From positions 806,001 through 870,000 of the forward strand of contig NZ_CP015164.1 of NCBI RefSeq assembly GCF_001766235.1: DNA of 64,000 bases, written 5' to 3'. This document shows positions 1-8,117 of the stretch, piece after piece. Source of the stretch: Acetobacter ascendens (GTDB taxonomy: Bacteria > Pseudomonadota > Alphaproteobacteria > Acetobacterales > Acetobacteraceae). The position numbers and the translations under genes were made by a program. Below the pieces are notes generated by a model. The model searched no databases. It was not told the DNA's origin and saw only the letters and a list, made by a program, of their open reading frames with translations. Position 1 is the first letter of the stretch, and every line of letters starts with the position of its first letter.

Positions 1-267
1 GGCGTGCAGTTGCCGCAAAGCCCACGCGGCACCCGCTTTATGCACGCGCACCGCAATGTGCCTGGCATGATGATGCGCCTGAACGAAATCTTCATGAATG
101 CAGATTGCAACGTTACGGCACAGTTCCTGCAGACGGATGGAGAAATCGGTTACGTGGTGATTGAAGCCGATACCGGCGGCAACACGGAACTGGATGATCG
201 TCTTCTTCAGGACTTGCGTGGCATGGAAGGCACAATCCGCGCACGCCTGATTTACAAAGGTAAATAA
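1..267 (+). CDS. serA: D-3-phosphoglycerate dehydrogenase, C-terminal end (partial)
   Basis: Only the last 88 codons are inside the window; the reading frame is open from base 1 to the TAA at 265-267. The residues match the C-terminal ACT regulatory domain of SerA, the first enzyme of serine biosynthesis: a segment RNVPGMMMRLNEIF, then CNVTAQFLQTDGEIGYVVIE, and the typical ending GTIRARLIY. In the family this domain binds serine for feedback inhibition. The catalytic and NAD-binding domains lie upstream, outside the window. comM begins two bases after the stop, so the two genes were probably co-transcribed. The assignment is confident; the condition of the missing part is unknown. Confidence 0.9.
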   Translation, partial: GVQLPQSPRGTRFMHAHRNVPGMMMRLNEIFMNADCNVTAQFLQTDGEIGYVVIEADTGGNTELDDRLLQDLRGMEGTIRARLIYKGK

Positions 268-623
268 GCGTGTCTGTCGGGGCGGGAATACTCAATTCCC
301 GCATCCGCAGTTTTGCCTTTTGTGGCATAGAAGCCCGCCCTGTTTGGGTGGAAGTGCAGATTTCCAGCGGTTTGCCAGCTTTTCTCATGGTTGGCCTGCC
401 GGATAAAGCCGTGGCAGAAGCGCGTGAGCGTGTGCGAGCGGCACTCACTTCCATCGGGCTTGCACTACCTGCCAAGCGTATTCTGGTTAATCTGGTTTCT
501 GCGGATATACCCAAGGAAGGATCGCATTTCGATCTTCCTATTGCGTTGGCGTTGCTAACGGCCATGGGCGTGATACCGGGTGAGGAAGTGGCGCGTTATG
601 CCGCTTTGGGTGAGCTTTCCCTA

Positions 624-1487
624 CGGCGTGTCGTCAGTTAAGCAGGATGATGATTGAGGCGAACTGCACGGCTGCGAGGAAGGTCGATTTCAGTTTATCG
701 TAGCGGGTTGCGATAGCGCGAAACTGCTTGAGTTTATTGAAGAACCTCTCAACAAGGTTCCGTTCGCGGTAGAGAGAAAAATCGGTTTTCCGTCGTGTCG
801 TTCTGTTGCGTTTTGGCGGGATGACCGGGGTAATCCCGCGCTGTATCAGCCGATCGATCAACCTGTCCGCGTCATACGCCTTGTCAGCAAGGAAAGCATC
901 CGGTTCGATGTTTTCCAGAAGTGGTTCTGCCTGGGTGATATCGGCATCCTGTCCCGGTGTGATGCCGAGTTCCACTGGATTGCCCAGAGCGTCGCAGATG
1001 GCATGGATCTTTGTAGTTAGCCCGCCTCGTGATCGTCCGATGGCCTGATCCGTGCCCCTTTTTTGAGAGCTCCGGCACTATGCTGATGCGCTCGGACAAT
1101 TGTGCTGTCGATCATCATGTATTCGTTGTCGTAATCAGCGGCCAGATAACGAAATATCCGTTCGATGACGCCGCTTTCACACCAGCGGCGCAGACGCCGG
1201 TGCACGTTTTTCCAGTCACCGAAACGGGCAGGAAGGTCGCGCCATGGAATACCCGCGCGATAGCGATACAGCACCGCCTCCACGAACAGACGGTTGTTCA
1301 CCGCAGTGCCGCCGACATAGCCTTCTCGACCAGGAAGAAGATCCTTTATCCGCTCCCACTGGTCATCGCGTAAACTATAGCGCCGCATCTGTCTGTCTCC
1401 CCAAAAAAACGGGAAAACAGTCAGCACACGCAGACACAAAGTACAACCCTCACGTGCCACTCTCAGGGCTTAACTGACGACACGCCG
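624..1487 (-). mobile_element. IS5-family (IS427-like) insertion sequence, copy 1, inside comM
   Basis: An 864-bp element bounded by perfect inverted repeats that begin CGGCGTGTCGTCAGTTAAG and flanked by a TA duplication (622-623 and 1488-1489). Because the target was CTAG, the visible inverted symmetry extends through the flanking CTA/TAG. The transposase is on the minus strand, antisense to comM. A second copy lies at 58172-59036; the only difference noticed is one A fewer in the A-run near 1402-1409. The TA duplication and the two-frame transposase agree with the IS427 group of the IS5 family; I do not assign a named element. Confidence 0.93.
634..1388 (-). CDS. IS5-family transposase, two overlapping frames (ORFA 1017-1388, ORFB 634 upward), probable -1 frameshift
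   Basis: ORFA starts MRRYSLRDDQWERI and carries the first catalytic Asp in MMIDSTIVRAH; it ends at 1017. The rest of the transposase is in the -1 frame: reading through the A6G4 run at 1055-1064 joins ORFA to a frame giving GGLTTKIHAICDALGNP and then ORFB, with the second Asp in LADKAYDAD and the Glu in RNLVERFFNKLK. The joined product is about 251 residues, the usual size for IS427-type DDE transposases. The A-run at the overlap suggests programmed slippage, as is known in this group, rather than decay; the second copy has the same arrangement. An upstream in-frame extension to 1460 exists only in this copy and is probably not translated. Confidence 0.88.
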
Positions 1488-2090
1488 TAGATGGACGGCT
1501 TAACCCGGTTGCGGGTGTGCTTTCCGCTTCCCTGGAAGCGGCTTCCATGAATTTGGGTTTGGTGTGCCCTGCGGCGCAAGGTCAGGAAGCCTTGTGTGGT
1601 GGGGATATTTCCATTCTTGCCGCACCAGATTTGCTCGCACTTATCAATCATTTTAACGGGCTACAGGTTTTATCTCCCCCGGCTTTTTCCGCACAGGAAG
1701 ATGAACCGATATCTGAACCCGATTTGTCAGATATCCGCGGGATGGAAACGGGCCGCCGCGCGTTGGAAATTGCAGCAGCAGGCGGACATTCTCTGCTGCT
1801 CAGTGGGCCGCCGGGTGCAGGCAAATCCATGCTGGCGGCACGTTTACCAAGTCTGTTGCCAGATCTTTCTTTGGCAGAAAGTCTAGATGTTTCGCGTATT
1901 TATAGTGCGGCGGGTTTGCTGGGTGGTGGTAAACCTATTAGACGCCCGCCTTTTCGTGATCCGCACCATTCGGCCAGTCTGCCCGCTTTAGTGGGTGGAG
2001 GAGCCCGTGCGCGGCCGGGTGAAATTAGTCTGGCGCATCGGGGCGTGTTGTTTCTGGATGAATTGCCAGAATTTTCCCGATCCGCTTTAG

Positions 2091-3539
2091 CAGCCTGTCG
2101 GGTTGGGTTACCCAGTGAAGGGGTAAGGTTGTAAGGTGGTGAGATGAGCAGCTTCATCCCGTTTGACCGGTCTCAGCCGTATCTTCTGCCTCCTGATCTG
2201 AAGTCGTGGCTTCCTGCTGACGATATGGCGCATTTCATTGTAGCCGCCGTTGAGCGGGTTCCGATGAGTGCGTTCTGCGTGCCAGTGCGCACGGGTGGCA
2301 AGGCACAGTACCATCCGCGTCTGATGTTGGCCCTTCTGATCTTCAGCTATGCGAACGGGTTGTTTTCCTCACGCCGGATCGAGCGGGCGACATATCGCGA
2401 CATCGGGGTACGCTTCGTGGCGGCGAACCTGCATCCGGATCATGATACGATTGCGACCTTCCGCCGGACGAACCGGACAGCCATTGAAGCTGCATTTGCG
2501 CAGGTTCTGCTTCTGGCGCGCGAGGCGGGTCTGCTGCGTCTGGGTGTAGTATCGATCGACGGCACGAAAATTGATGCCGACGCTTCGAAATACCGTTCCC
2601 TGCGCTACGACCGGATCAGGGCGCTGCGCGAACAGCTGGCGGTGGATATCGCGAAACTGATGGACCAGGCGGAGCACGCGGATGCCACAGACAGAGATCC
2701 GCAGGCCCTGCCAGAAGAGCTTGCCCGACGGGAAACGCTGAAAGCGAAGCTGGACGAAGCCTGCGCCCGGCTGGAAGCAGATGCGAAGGCGCAGGCCGAG
2801 GCGGCGCGACCGGCATACGAGAAAAAGAAGGCGGTGTATGACGCAAAAACAGGGCGTCGCGGCCGGGCGCCCAAACCGCCCGATGATGAACCACCACCCG
2901 ACCGGCAGATCAGTCTGACCGATCCCGACAGCCGCCTCATGCGGCGTTCGGACGCTCACGAGTTCCGGCAGGCTTACAATGCCCAGGCCGTGGTCTGCGC
3001 CGAAGGCAGTCAGTTGATCGTGACAACCGACGTTGTCGCCACGTCAGCGGATGCGCCATCCTTTGCCGACACGGTGCTGTCGATGGAAGACACAATCGGT
3101 CTCCCGGAGAAGGTGCTTGCCGACACCGGTTACGCCAGCGGACAGGCGGTCCGGAAACTGCAGGAAAAGGGCATTGATCCGCTGGTCGCCATTGGACGGC
3201 CCTGTGCCCGCAGGCCTTACGACTTCCGACCCCATCCCGAAGCAAAGGAGCCACGCCGGATAACCGAACCCTGGCGGCTCGCCATGAAGGCGAGACTGGA
3301 AACCACAGAAGCCGGAGATGTTTACAGACTACGAAAACAGACCGTGGAGCCGGTCTTTGGAATTATCAAAAGCATCATGGGCTTCAGAAGGTTCAGTCTG
3401 CGCAGCCTTGCAAAAGTCACGACCGAATGGACACTCGTCGCTCTCGCATACAACTGCAAAAGAATGGCACGGCTTCAGGCGGCATAAGCCGGGTCAGCCT
3501 CGGCCTTATAACCCTCAAAATGACCAACCCGACAGGCTG
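2091..3539 (+). mobile_element. IS1182-family insertion sequence inside comM
   Basis: A 1449-bp element with terminal inverted repeats CAGCCTGTCGGGTTGG at the left end and its complement at the right end. It is flanked by direct repeats TTAG at 2087-2090 and 3540-3543. Deleting the element and one repeat restores the comM reading frame exactly, which fixes the boundaries. It encodes one transposase in the same orientation as comM. Only one copy is seen in the window. The family call rests on the transposase sequence. Confidence 0.92.
2144..3487 (+). CDS. IS1182-family DDE transposase
   Basis: A 447-residue protein that opens with the family-typical pattern DRSQPYLLPPDLKSWLP. The DDE residues are visible in order: Asp in VVSIDGTKIDADAS, Asp in KVLADTGYASG, and Glu in KQTVEPVFGIIKSIMGFRRF. 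A charged Ala/Lys/Glu-rich stretch (roughly residues 165-245) separates the first two, as in other IS1182 transposases. The frame is intact from the ATG to the TAA, so the enzyme could be active. The sequence fills almost the entire element, leaving about 50 bp at each end for the terminal repeats. Confidence 0.93.
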   Translation: MSSFIPFDRSQPYLLPPDLKSWLPADDMAHFIVAAVERVPMSAFCVPVRTGGKAQYHPRLMLALLIFSYANGLFSSRRIERATYRDIGVRFVAANLHPDHDTIATFRRTNRTAIEAAFAQVLLLAREAGLLRLGVVSIDGTKIDADASKYRSLRYDRIRALREQLAVDIAKLMDQAEHADATDRDPQALPEELARRETLKAKLDEACARLEADAKAQAEAARPAYEKKKAVYDAKTGRRGRAPKPPDDEPPPDRQISLTDPDSRLMRRSDAHEFRQAYNAQAVVCAEGSQLIVTTDVVATSADAPSFADTVLSMEDTIGLPEKVLADTGYASGQAVRKLQEKGIDPLVAIGRPCARRPYDFRPHPEAKEPRRITEPWRLAMKARLETTEAGDVYRLRKQTVEPVFGIIKSIMGFRRFSLRSLAKVTTEWTLVALAYNCKRMARLQAA

Positions 3540-4080
3540 TTAGAGGCACTAAGGCAACCATTGGAAACCGGCCAGATCAGCATCGCGCGGGCTGCCGTGC
3601 ATATCACGTACCCTGGCCGTTTTCAGCTTATTGCGGCCATGAACCCGTGCCGCTGCGGTTATCTGGGCGATGCCAGCCGGGAATGCCGCAAAGCCCCGCG
3701 CTGTGGTGAAGATTACATGAACCGTCTTTCTGGCCCATTGCTGGACAGAATAGACATGCATCTTGCCATGCAGCCCTATGAACCTTTGGGGTATATGGCA
3801 GGCCCAGCGGGAGAAAGCAGCGCAACGGTAGCAGAGCGCGTGCGGTGTGCGCGCCAGATGCAGGCAGAGCGGCAAGGTGCACGCAAGAATGCAGAAGCCG
3901 CATTGGAAGATTTGTGTGTATCGGCAGAAGCACAGAATATGGCACAAGCTATAGCGGCCAGATTTCGGTTTTCTGCGCGCGGTTATACGCGCATGTTACG
4001 CGTGGCACGCAGCATTGCAGATCTTGCTGGTGAGTCAGATATTCAACCCCAGCATGTGGCAGAAGCAGCCACCTATCGCA

Positions 4081-4107
4081 GCCGAGGTTCTGCCAACTAA
4101 CCTCGGC
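4081..4107. other. Inverted repeat over the comM stop codon
   Basis: GCCGAGGTT (4081-4089) and AACCTCGGC (4099-4107) form a 9-bp perfect stem with a 9-nt loop. It includes the comM TAA and lies between the convergent ends of comM and metC. No T-run follows on either strand, so it is not a canonical intrinsic terminator, though it may still mark transcript ends. Confidence 0.45.
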
Positions 4108-4127
4108 TGGTGGTTGTGCTTCCTAAG

Positions 4128-5336
4128 TTACTTACTGGTTAGTAATTGTAAGCCTTGTTCCAGATCAGCAATCAGATCATCCGGGCTTTCCAGCCCAATC
4201 TGAAGGCGGAAAGCTGGACCATCCTGCACAGGGGATTCACTGCTGCGGGGAATGCCTCCTGTGGTAGGAAGAATAAGGCTTTCATACCCTCCCCAAGATG
4301 CGCCAATGCCATACATCTTTAGGGCATCAATCATACGTTGCATGTCCTGCACTGTGTAATCGGCTTTCAGCACAACACCAAACAGGCTGCCTGCTCCGGT
4401 AAAATCACGCTTCCAATACGTATGGCCGGGGCATTCTGGTAAGGCTGGGTGTAGTACGCGGGCCACTTCCGGCCGAGTTTGCAGCCATTTGGCAATATGT
4501 AGGGCAGATTTTGCCTGTTGCGCCAACCGTACGCCCATAGTGCGCAGGCCACGCAGCGTAAGCCAACATTCATCAGGCCCAGCCACCTGCCCCATCTGAA
4601 TGGCGGCATCGCGCAATGTATGCCATAGGCGTGTATCGGCAACAGTAACGGCGCCAGCAATTACATCAGAATGGCCTGCTGGGTATTTTGTAAGTGCCTG
4701 AATAGAAACATCCACGCCATGTTTGAATGGCGCAAAAATACCAAAGCCCCATGTGTTATCAAAAAACAGCAAGGCACCATGCGCATGGGCAATTTCTGCC
4801 AGCATGGCAACATCCTGTACCTCAAACGTGTGGCTGCCGGGACTTTCTGTAAATACAACCCGCGTATTGGGTCGCATCAGGGCCGTTATGGTTGCGGCAT
4901 CAGCACAGGGTGGAAAATAGGAAATTTCCACTCCAAAGCGCTTGAGCATGTTTTCTGCAAAGCGCCGGGTGGGCCCATATACGTTATCTGCCAGCAGGCA
5001 GTGGTCTCCTGCTTTTAAAAAAGCCAGAAGCGGCGTGGTGCAGGCTGCTAGGCCAGAACAGACAATTTGTGTGTCCGTACCACCTTCTATGGTGGCAATG
5101 GCCTTTTCCAACTCATGCTGGGTGGGCGAGCCCATGGCTCCATAAATGCTGACATGCTCATACCGCTTGCGGCCGGTTTGTTGCATGGCATCCAAAGATG
5201 GAAACACAACGGTAGAGCCACGTTCCAATGGCAGGTTTACGTAGGTTCCTGCCTCTGTTGCTTGTGGGCGGGCAACATGGCTGAGGGAAGATGCAAGTTT
5301 AAGCCAGCCGGCGGAAACCCTGTTTTCGTCTGTCAT
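4128..5336 (-). CDS. metC: Cystathionine beta-lyase
   Basis: A 402-residue PLP enzyme of the Cys/Met metabolism family. The start is taken as the ATG at 5336, which overlaps the sseA stop (ATGA); an in-frame extension to 5381 would run into sseA. The family pattern YEHVSIYGAMGSPTQHELE is near the N-terminus, and the PLP-binding lysine is in QALTKYPAGHSDVIAG. MetC cleaves cystathionine to homocysteine, pyruvate and ammonia in methionine synthesis. Other members of the fold (gamma-synthase, gamma-lyase) are similar, but TKYPAGHSD together with the C-terminal SWGGYESL is typical of beta-lyases. It lies directly downstream of a mercaptopyruvate sulfurtransferase. Confidence 0.87.
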   Translation of the reverse strand: MTDENRVSAGWLKLASSLSHVARPQATEAGTYVNLPLERGSTVVFPSLDAMQQTGRKRYEHVSIYGAMGSPTQHELEKAIATIEGGTDTQIVCSGLAACTTPLLAFLKAGDHCLLADNVYGPTRRFAENMLKRFGVEISYFPPCADAATITALMRPNTRVVFTESPGSHTFEVQDVAMLAEIAHAHGALLFFDNTWGFGIFAPFKHGVDVSIQALTKYPAGHSDVIAGAVTVADTRLWHTLRDAAIQMGQVAGPDECWLTLRGLRTMGVRLAQQAKSALHIAKWLQTRPEVARVLHPALPECPGHTYWKRDFTGAGSLFGVVLKADYTVQDMQRMIDALKMYGIGASWGGYESLILPTTGGIPRSSESPVQDGPAFRLQIGLESPDDLIADLEQGLQLLTSK

Positions 5337-6199
5337 GCTGTGCGTTCCACTGTTACGGGCGCATTGGGAAAACTGCCCCATTCTGCCCAGGATCCATCAT
5401 ACAAGGCACCTATATTAAGCCCAGCAATAGTCAGACCTGCTGTGAGCACTGCTGCGGTCATGCCGGAACCGCAGGTGGTTATGGGGGCATCAGATTCCGT
5501 AATGCCTGCTTGTGCAAAGAGAGCGCACAACTGTTCAGGGGGCAAAAACTGCCCTTTTGTATTCAGCAGGTTTTTATAAGGCATATTACGCGCACCCGGC
5601 ATGTGGCCTGAGGCAACATTAGGCCGAGGTTCTGGCGTTTCACCATAAAAACGGGCAGCGCTGCGGGCATCCAGAATGGGGCGTGTGCCGTGTTTTACAA
5701 TATCCAGCATGTCCCCCAAACCAACAATATGCCTATAGCATGTGCGTGGCTGATAAGGTGCTGGCAACGCCGCAGTAGGAGCAGCCGCTTCTGTTGGGTG
5801 CCCATCACGCACCCATGCGGGTAATCCACCATCAAGAATAAAGCTGCGTTCATGCCCAAACAGGCGCGTTAACCACCACCCGCGGCAAGCCGATGCAACA
5901 TTGCCCTGATCATAAAAAACCACGGTGTCCTGCGTTGTTATGCCCAGCCTGCCAAACAGGTGGCTAAACCGCGCGGCAGAGGGGACTGTATGCGGCAATG
6001 CGCTTTCTGGGTCAGAAAACAGCTCGATATCAAAATACCGGCTGCCGGGAATATGCGCTGCGGCAAAATTTTGCTGCGGGTTAAAGGTTTCTCCGGGCAG
6101 CAAAGCGGTTGCATCCAGCAGATGCAGGCCGGATGTGCCAACCATTTCGGCCAGTTTTTGAGTGGAAATAAGAGGTGACATATCGGCTGCCTGACCCAT
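5333..6199 (-). CDS. sseA: 3-mercaptopyruvate sulfurtransferase (two-rhodanese-domain)
   Basis: Two rhodanese domains in tandem: the N-terminal, structural one contains HIPGSRYFDIE and DTVVFYDQGNVAS; the C-terminal one contains HMPGARNMPY and the active-site loop with catalytic Cys, TCGSGMTAAVL. CGSG followed by a hydrophobic residue and T/A favours mercaptopyruvate over thiosulfate as donor. The start is uncertain: an in-frame codon at 6274 exists, but ATGs at 6199 or 6181 give the usual length (about 280-290 residues). The stop overlaps the metC start by four bases, which implies translational coupling of two sulfur amino acid enzymes. Confidence 0.88.
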   Translation of the reverse strand: MGQAADMSPLISTQKLAEMVGTSGLHLLDATALLPGETFNPQQNFAAAHIPGSRYFDIELFSDPESALPHTVPSAARFSHLFGRLGITTQDTVVFYDQGNVASACRGWWLTRLFGHERSFILDGGLPAWVRDGHPTEAAAPTAALPAPYQPRTCYRHIVGLGDMLDIVKHGTRPILDARSAARFYGETPEPRPNVASGHMPGARNMPYKNLLNTKGQFLPPEQLCALFAQAGITESDAPITTCGSGMTAAVLTAGLTIAGLNIGALYDGSWAEWGSFPNAPVTVERTA

Positions 6200-6343
6200 T
6201 GTTATTTTGAATATTCTGCCGCAAAGATCACACAGCCCCGTCTGGCTGGCAAACAAAACATCATGGTGCGTCATGTTGAGTGTGCATGGAGAAGTTTTGT
6301 TTTCACACCAGACAAAATCCAGATTTCATGATTTAATGGCTGA

Positions 6344-7426
6344 ATGGCAACTGGTCAGCCCGCTTCTACTGAACGCATCATGCGGCTGCTGCTTTTGGGC
6401 GGCATTACGTATGGGTGCGTGCTGGTGCTTGCACCCTTTTCTTCCGCTCTGTTGTGGGCAGGTGTGCTGGCTTATACAACGTGGCCATTGTTCCAGCATT
6501 TGCGCCACCGTATGGGGCCAAACGCTGCCAGCCTGACCATGACACTACTGTGCGCTGTAGGTGTGGTGTTGCCATTGGCGTTTTTGGCATCTGCCTGCGT
6601 ATCATCCGGCCCACGCTGGGCACGACAGGTTATGGCGTTTGTTGGCACTATTCATGAACTACCCCCCTTGCCCCATTGGATAACATCACTGCCTGCATTT
6701 GGGCCTGATATCAGCCATCATTGGGAGCGCTGGAGCCGCAACATCAGCTCTGTGGGGGATGAACTGCGCCCCTATGCGGGCGAGATTATTCAATCTCTCC
6801 TCGAAGTGTTGATGCGTATGGCCAATGGTGCCCTACATCTGGTTATGGCGCTGTTTATTGCCTTCTTTTTTTGGCTCAGTGGTCCCATGTTATGGGATAC
6901 GGTGCAAGCTGTTATGGTGCGTATTGCAGGGCATCAGGCTGGGCGGCACCTGCATATTGTAGGTAGTACATTACGCGGAACAGTGTATGGCATTTTGGGC
7001 ACCGCGATCATACAGGGTATTCTTACAGGATTGGGCCTGTGGCTGCTGGGGGTTGGAGAAGCCGTTATTTTAGGTGTGCTGGCAGCATTTTTGGCGGTTT
7101 TCCCCATAGGTGCGCCTTTGGTGTGGATACCTGCTGCCCTATGGCTGTTTGGTATGCACCATCCGGGAAAAGGCATTTTACTACTGCTTTATGGTGTTTT
7201 GGTTATCTCAGGTGCAGATCACCTTATCCGCCCGCTGTTTATTGCGCGTGGCAGTAAGCTTCCCTATTTGCTGACAGTGCTGGGCGTTATTGGCGGCCTG
7301 CTGGCTTTTGGTGGTGTAGGTATTTTTCTGGGGCCTATTCTGCTCGCTATTGGCTTTACACTCACAACAGAATTTGCAGCGGATGAAGCCGCGCAACCTC
7401 TTACGCAGGATGAAAAAGGACTCTGA
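6344..7426 (+). CDS. AI-2E family membrane permease (YdiK/PerM-like)
   Basis: A 360-residue integral membrane protein with the layout of the AI-2E exporter superfamily: hydrophobic segments near residues 13-35 and 60-85, a periplasmic stretch (about 90-160) rich in Trp and Pro, then five or more helices from about 165, ending in GVIGGLLAFGGVGIFLGPILLAIG, the family's most conserved segment. Family members are variously linked to autoinducer, Na+/H+ or small-molecule efflux; the substrate cannot be read here. The start could also be the ATG at 6380. It is divergent from sseA and 4 bp upstream of the EEP gene, so those two may be co-transcribed. Confidence 0.82.
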   Translation: MATGQPASTERIMRLLLLGGITYGCVLVLAPFSSALLWAGVLAYTTWPLFQHLRHRMGPNAASLTMTLLCAVGVVLPLAFLASACVSSGPRWARQVMAFVGTIHELPPLPHWITSLPAFGPDISHHWERWSRNISSVGDELRPYAGEIIQSLLEVLMRMANGALHLVMALFIAFFFWLSGPMLWDTVQAVMVRIAGHQAGRHLHIVGSTLRGTVYGILGTAIIQGILTGLGLWLLGVGEAVILGVLAAFLAVFPIGAPLVWIPAALWLFGMHHPGKGILLLLYGVLVISGADHLIRPLFIARGSKLPYLLTVLGVIGGLLAFGGVGIFLGPILLAIGFTLTTEFAADEAAQPLTQDEKGL

Positions 7427-7430
7427 CATC

Positions 7431-8114
7431 ATGAGGCGTCCACTCTCTCGGCTGGTTGAGTTTGCGCGTCGCAAGTCAGCCCATTCCTTTGTCGCCTGTG
7501 ATATGGAAGGCGTGCGGGTTATTAGTTGGAATCTGCTACGCCGCACTGGGGCAACCGTACATGATATTGCTGCCCTTATTGAGGCCGAAAAGCCCGATGT
7601 GCTGCTTATGCAAGAGGCCACGGTAGAAATAGATGTGCTGCCAGATGTGATTGGCGGCCACTATGCGCGTAACCCGCAGCCGGGGCGTATTCATGGTGTA
7701 GCATGTTGGAGCCGTATTCCGTTTGCGCGTGCACCCAGAGCCTGCACCATTCCTTCTGGCCCGCTGTTTAAGCGCCATGCTCAGATTATTGAGTATGAGA
7801 ATTTTTCCTTGGCCAATGTCCATCTGTCTCATGGGCAGATGTTGAACCGTAAACAGTTGCGGCGCTTGGCCACCCTGCTTTCTCCCCCATGTGCCATTCT
7901 GGGGGATTTCAACCTGTTAGGCCCAACATTGGTGCCGGGCTTTAAGGATGTTGGGCCTAAGGCCCCTACACACCAGATGGTGGATTTGCTGCCTATTAGA
8001 ATTGACCGGTGTTTAGTGGAAGGCATGCAGTGTTTGAGCGCGCGTGTCCTGCCTGTTTTTGCCTCGGACCACCGGCCTATTGCGGTGACTTTGCGGCCCT
8101 TGATTGGACTGTAG
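7431..8114 (+). CDS. Endonuclease/exonuclease/phosphatase (EEP) family protein, YbhP-like
   Basis: A 227-residue protein with the EEP fold signatures in order: VISWNLLRR (Asn), DVLLMQEA (Glu), SLANVHLSHG (His), AILGDFNLLG (Asp/Asn) and FASDHRPIAV (Asp-His). The chosen ATG follows AAAGGA by about 10 nt; the longer frame from 7350 lies inside the permease gene. The neighbour is cardiolipin synthase, and in E. coli the EEP gene ybhP sits next to clsB, so a role in phospholipid or phosphodiester metabolism is a reasonable inference. The real substrate, nucleic acid or lipid, is unknown. Confidence 0.8.
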   Translation: MRRPLSRLVEFARRKSAHSFVACDMEGVRVISWNLLRRTGATVHDIAALIEAEKPDVLLMQEATVEIDVLPDVIGGHYARNPQPGRIHGVACWSRIPFARAPRACTIPSGPLFKRHAQIIEYENFSLANVHLSHGQMLNRKQLRRLATLLSPPCAILGDFNLLGPTLVPGFKDVGPKAPTHQMVDLLPIRIDRCLVEGMQCLSARVLPVFASDHRPIAVTLRPLIGL

Positions 8115-8117
8115 TTT

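Larger units (their letters stand above)
270..4100 (+). pseudogene. comM: comM (YifB-type AAA+ Mg-chelatase-like protein), interrupted by two insertion sequences
   Basis: Three fragments on one strand together make a full-length ComM/YifB: 270-623 (N-terminal Lon-protease-like fold, start GTG after an AAAGG ribosome site), 1490-2090 (Walker [10 protein letters not shown], Walker [12 protein letters not shown]) and 3544-4100 (segment AAMNPCRCGYLGD, C-terminal domain). Removing the IS element at 624-1487 with one TA, and the element at 2091-3539 with one TTAG, gives an uninterrupted 503-residue frame with the expected GELSLDGRL and RSALEALRQPLETG junctions. ComM is a hexameric helicase known to promote branch migration during natural transformation. 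As it stands, translation stops five codons into the first IS (123-residue product) and the AAA+ core cannot be made in frame, so the gene is very probably dead. Confidence 0.95.

Noticed and set aside
1017-1460. 147-residue form of the IS5 ORFA with 24 extra N-terminal residues
   Set aside because: The extension exists only because of a shorter A-run in copy 1; copy 2 lacks it, and IS5 transposases start at MRRYSL-like sequences.
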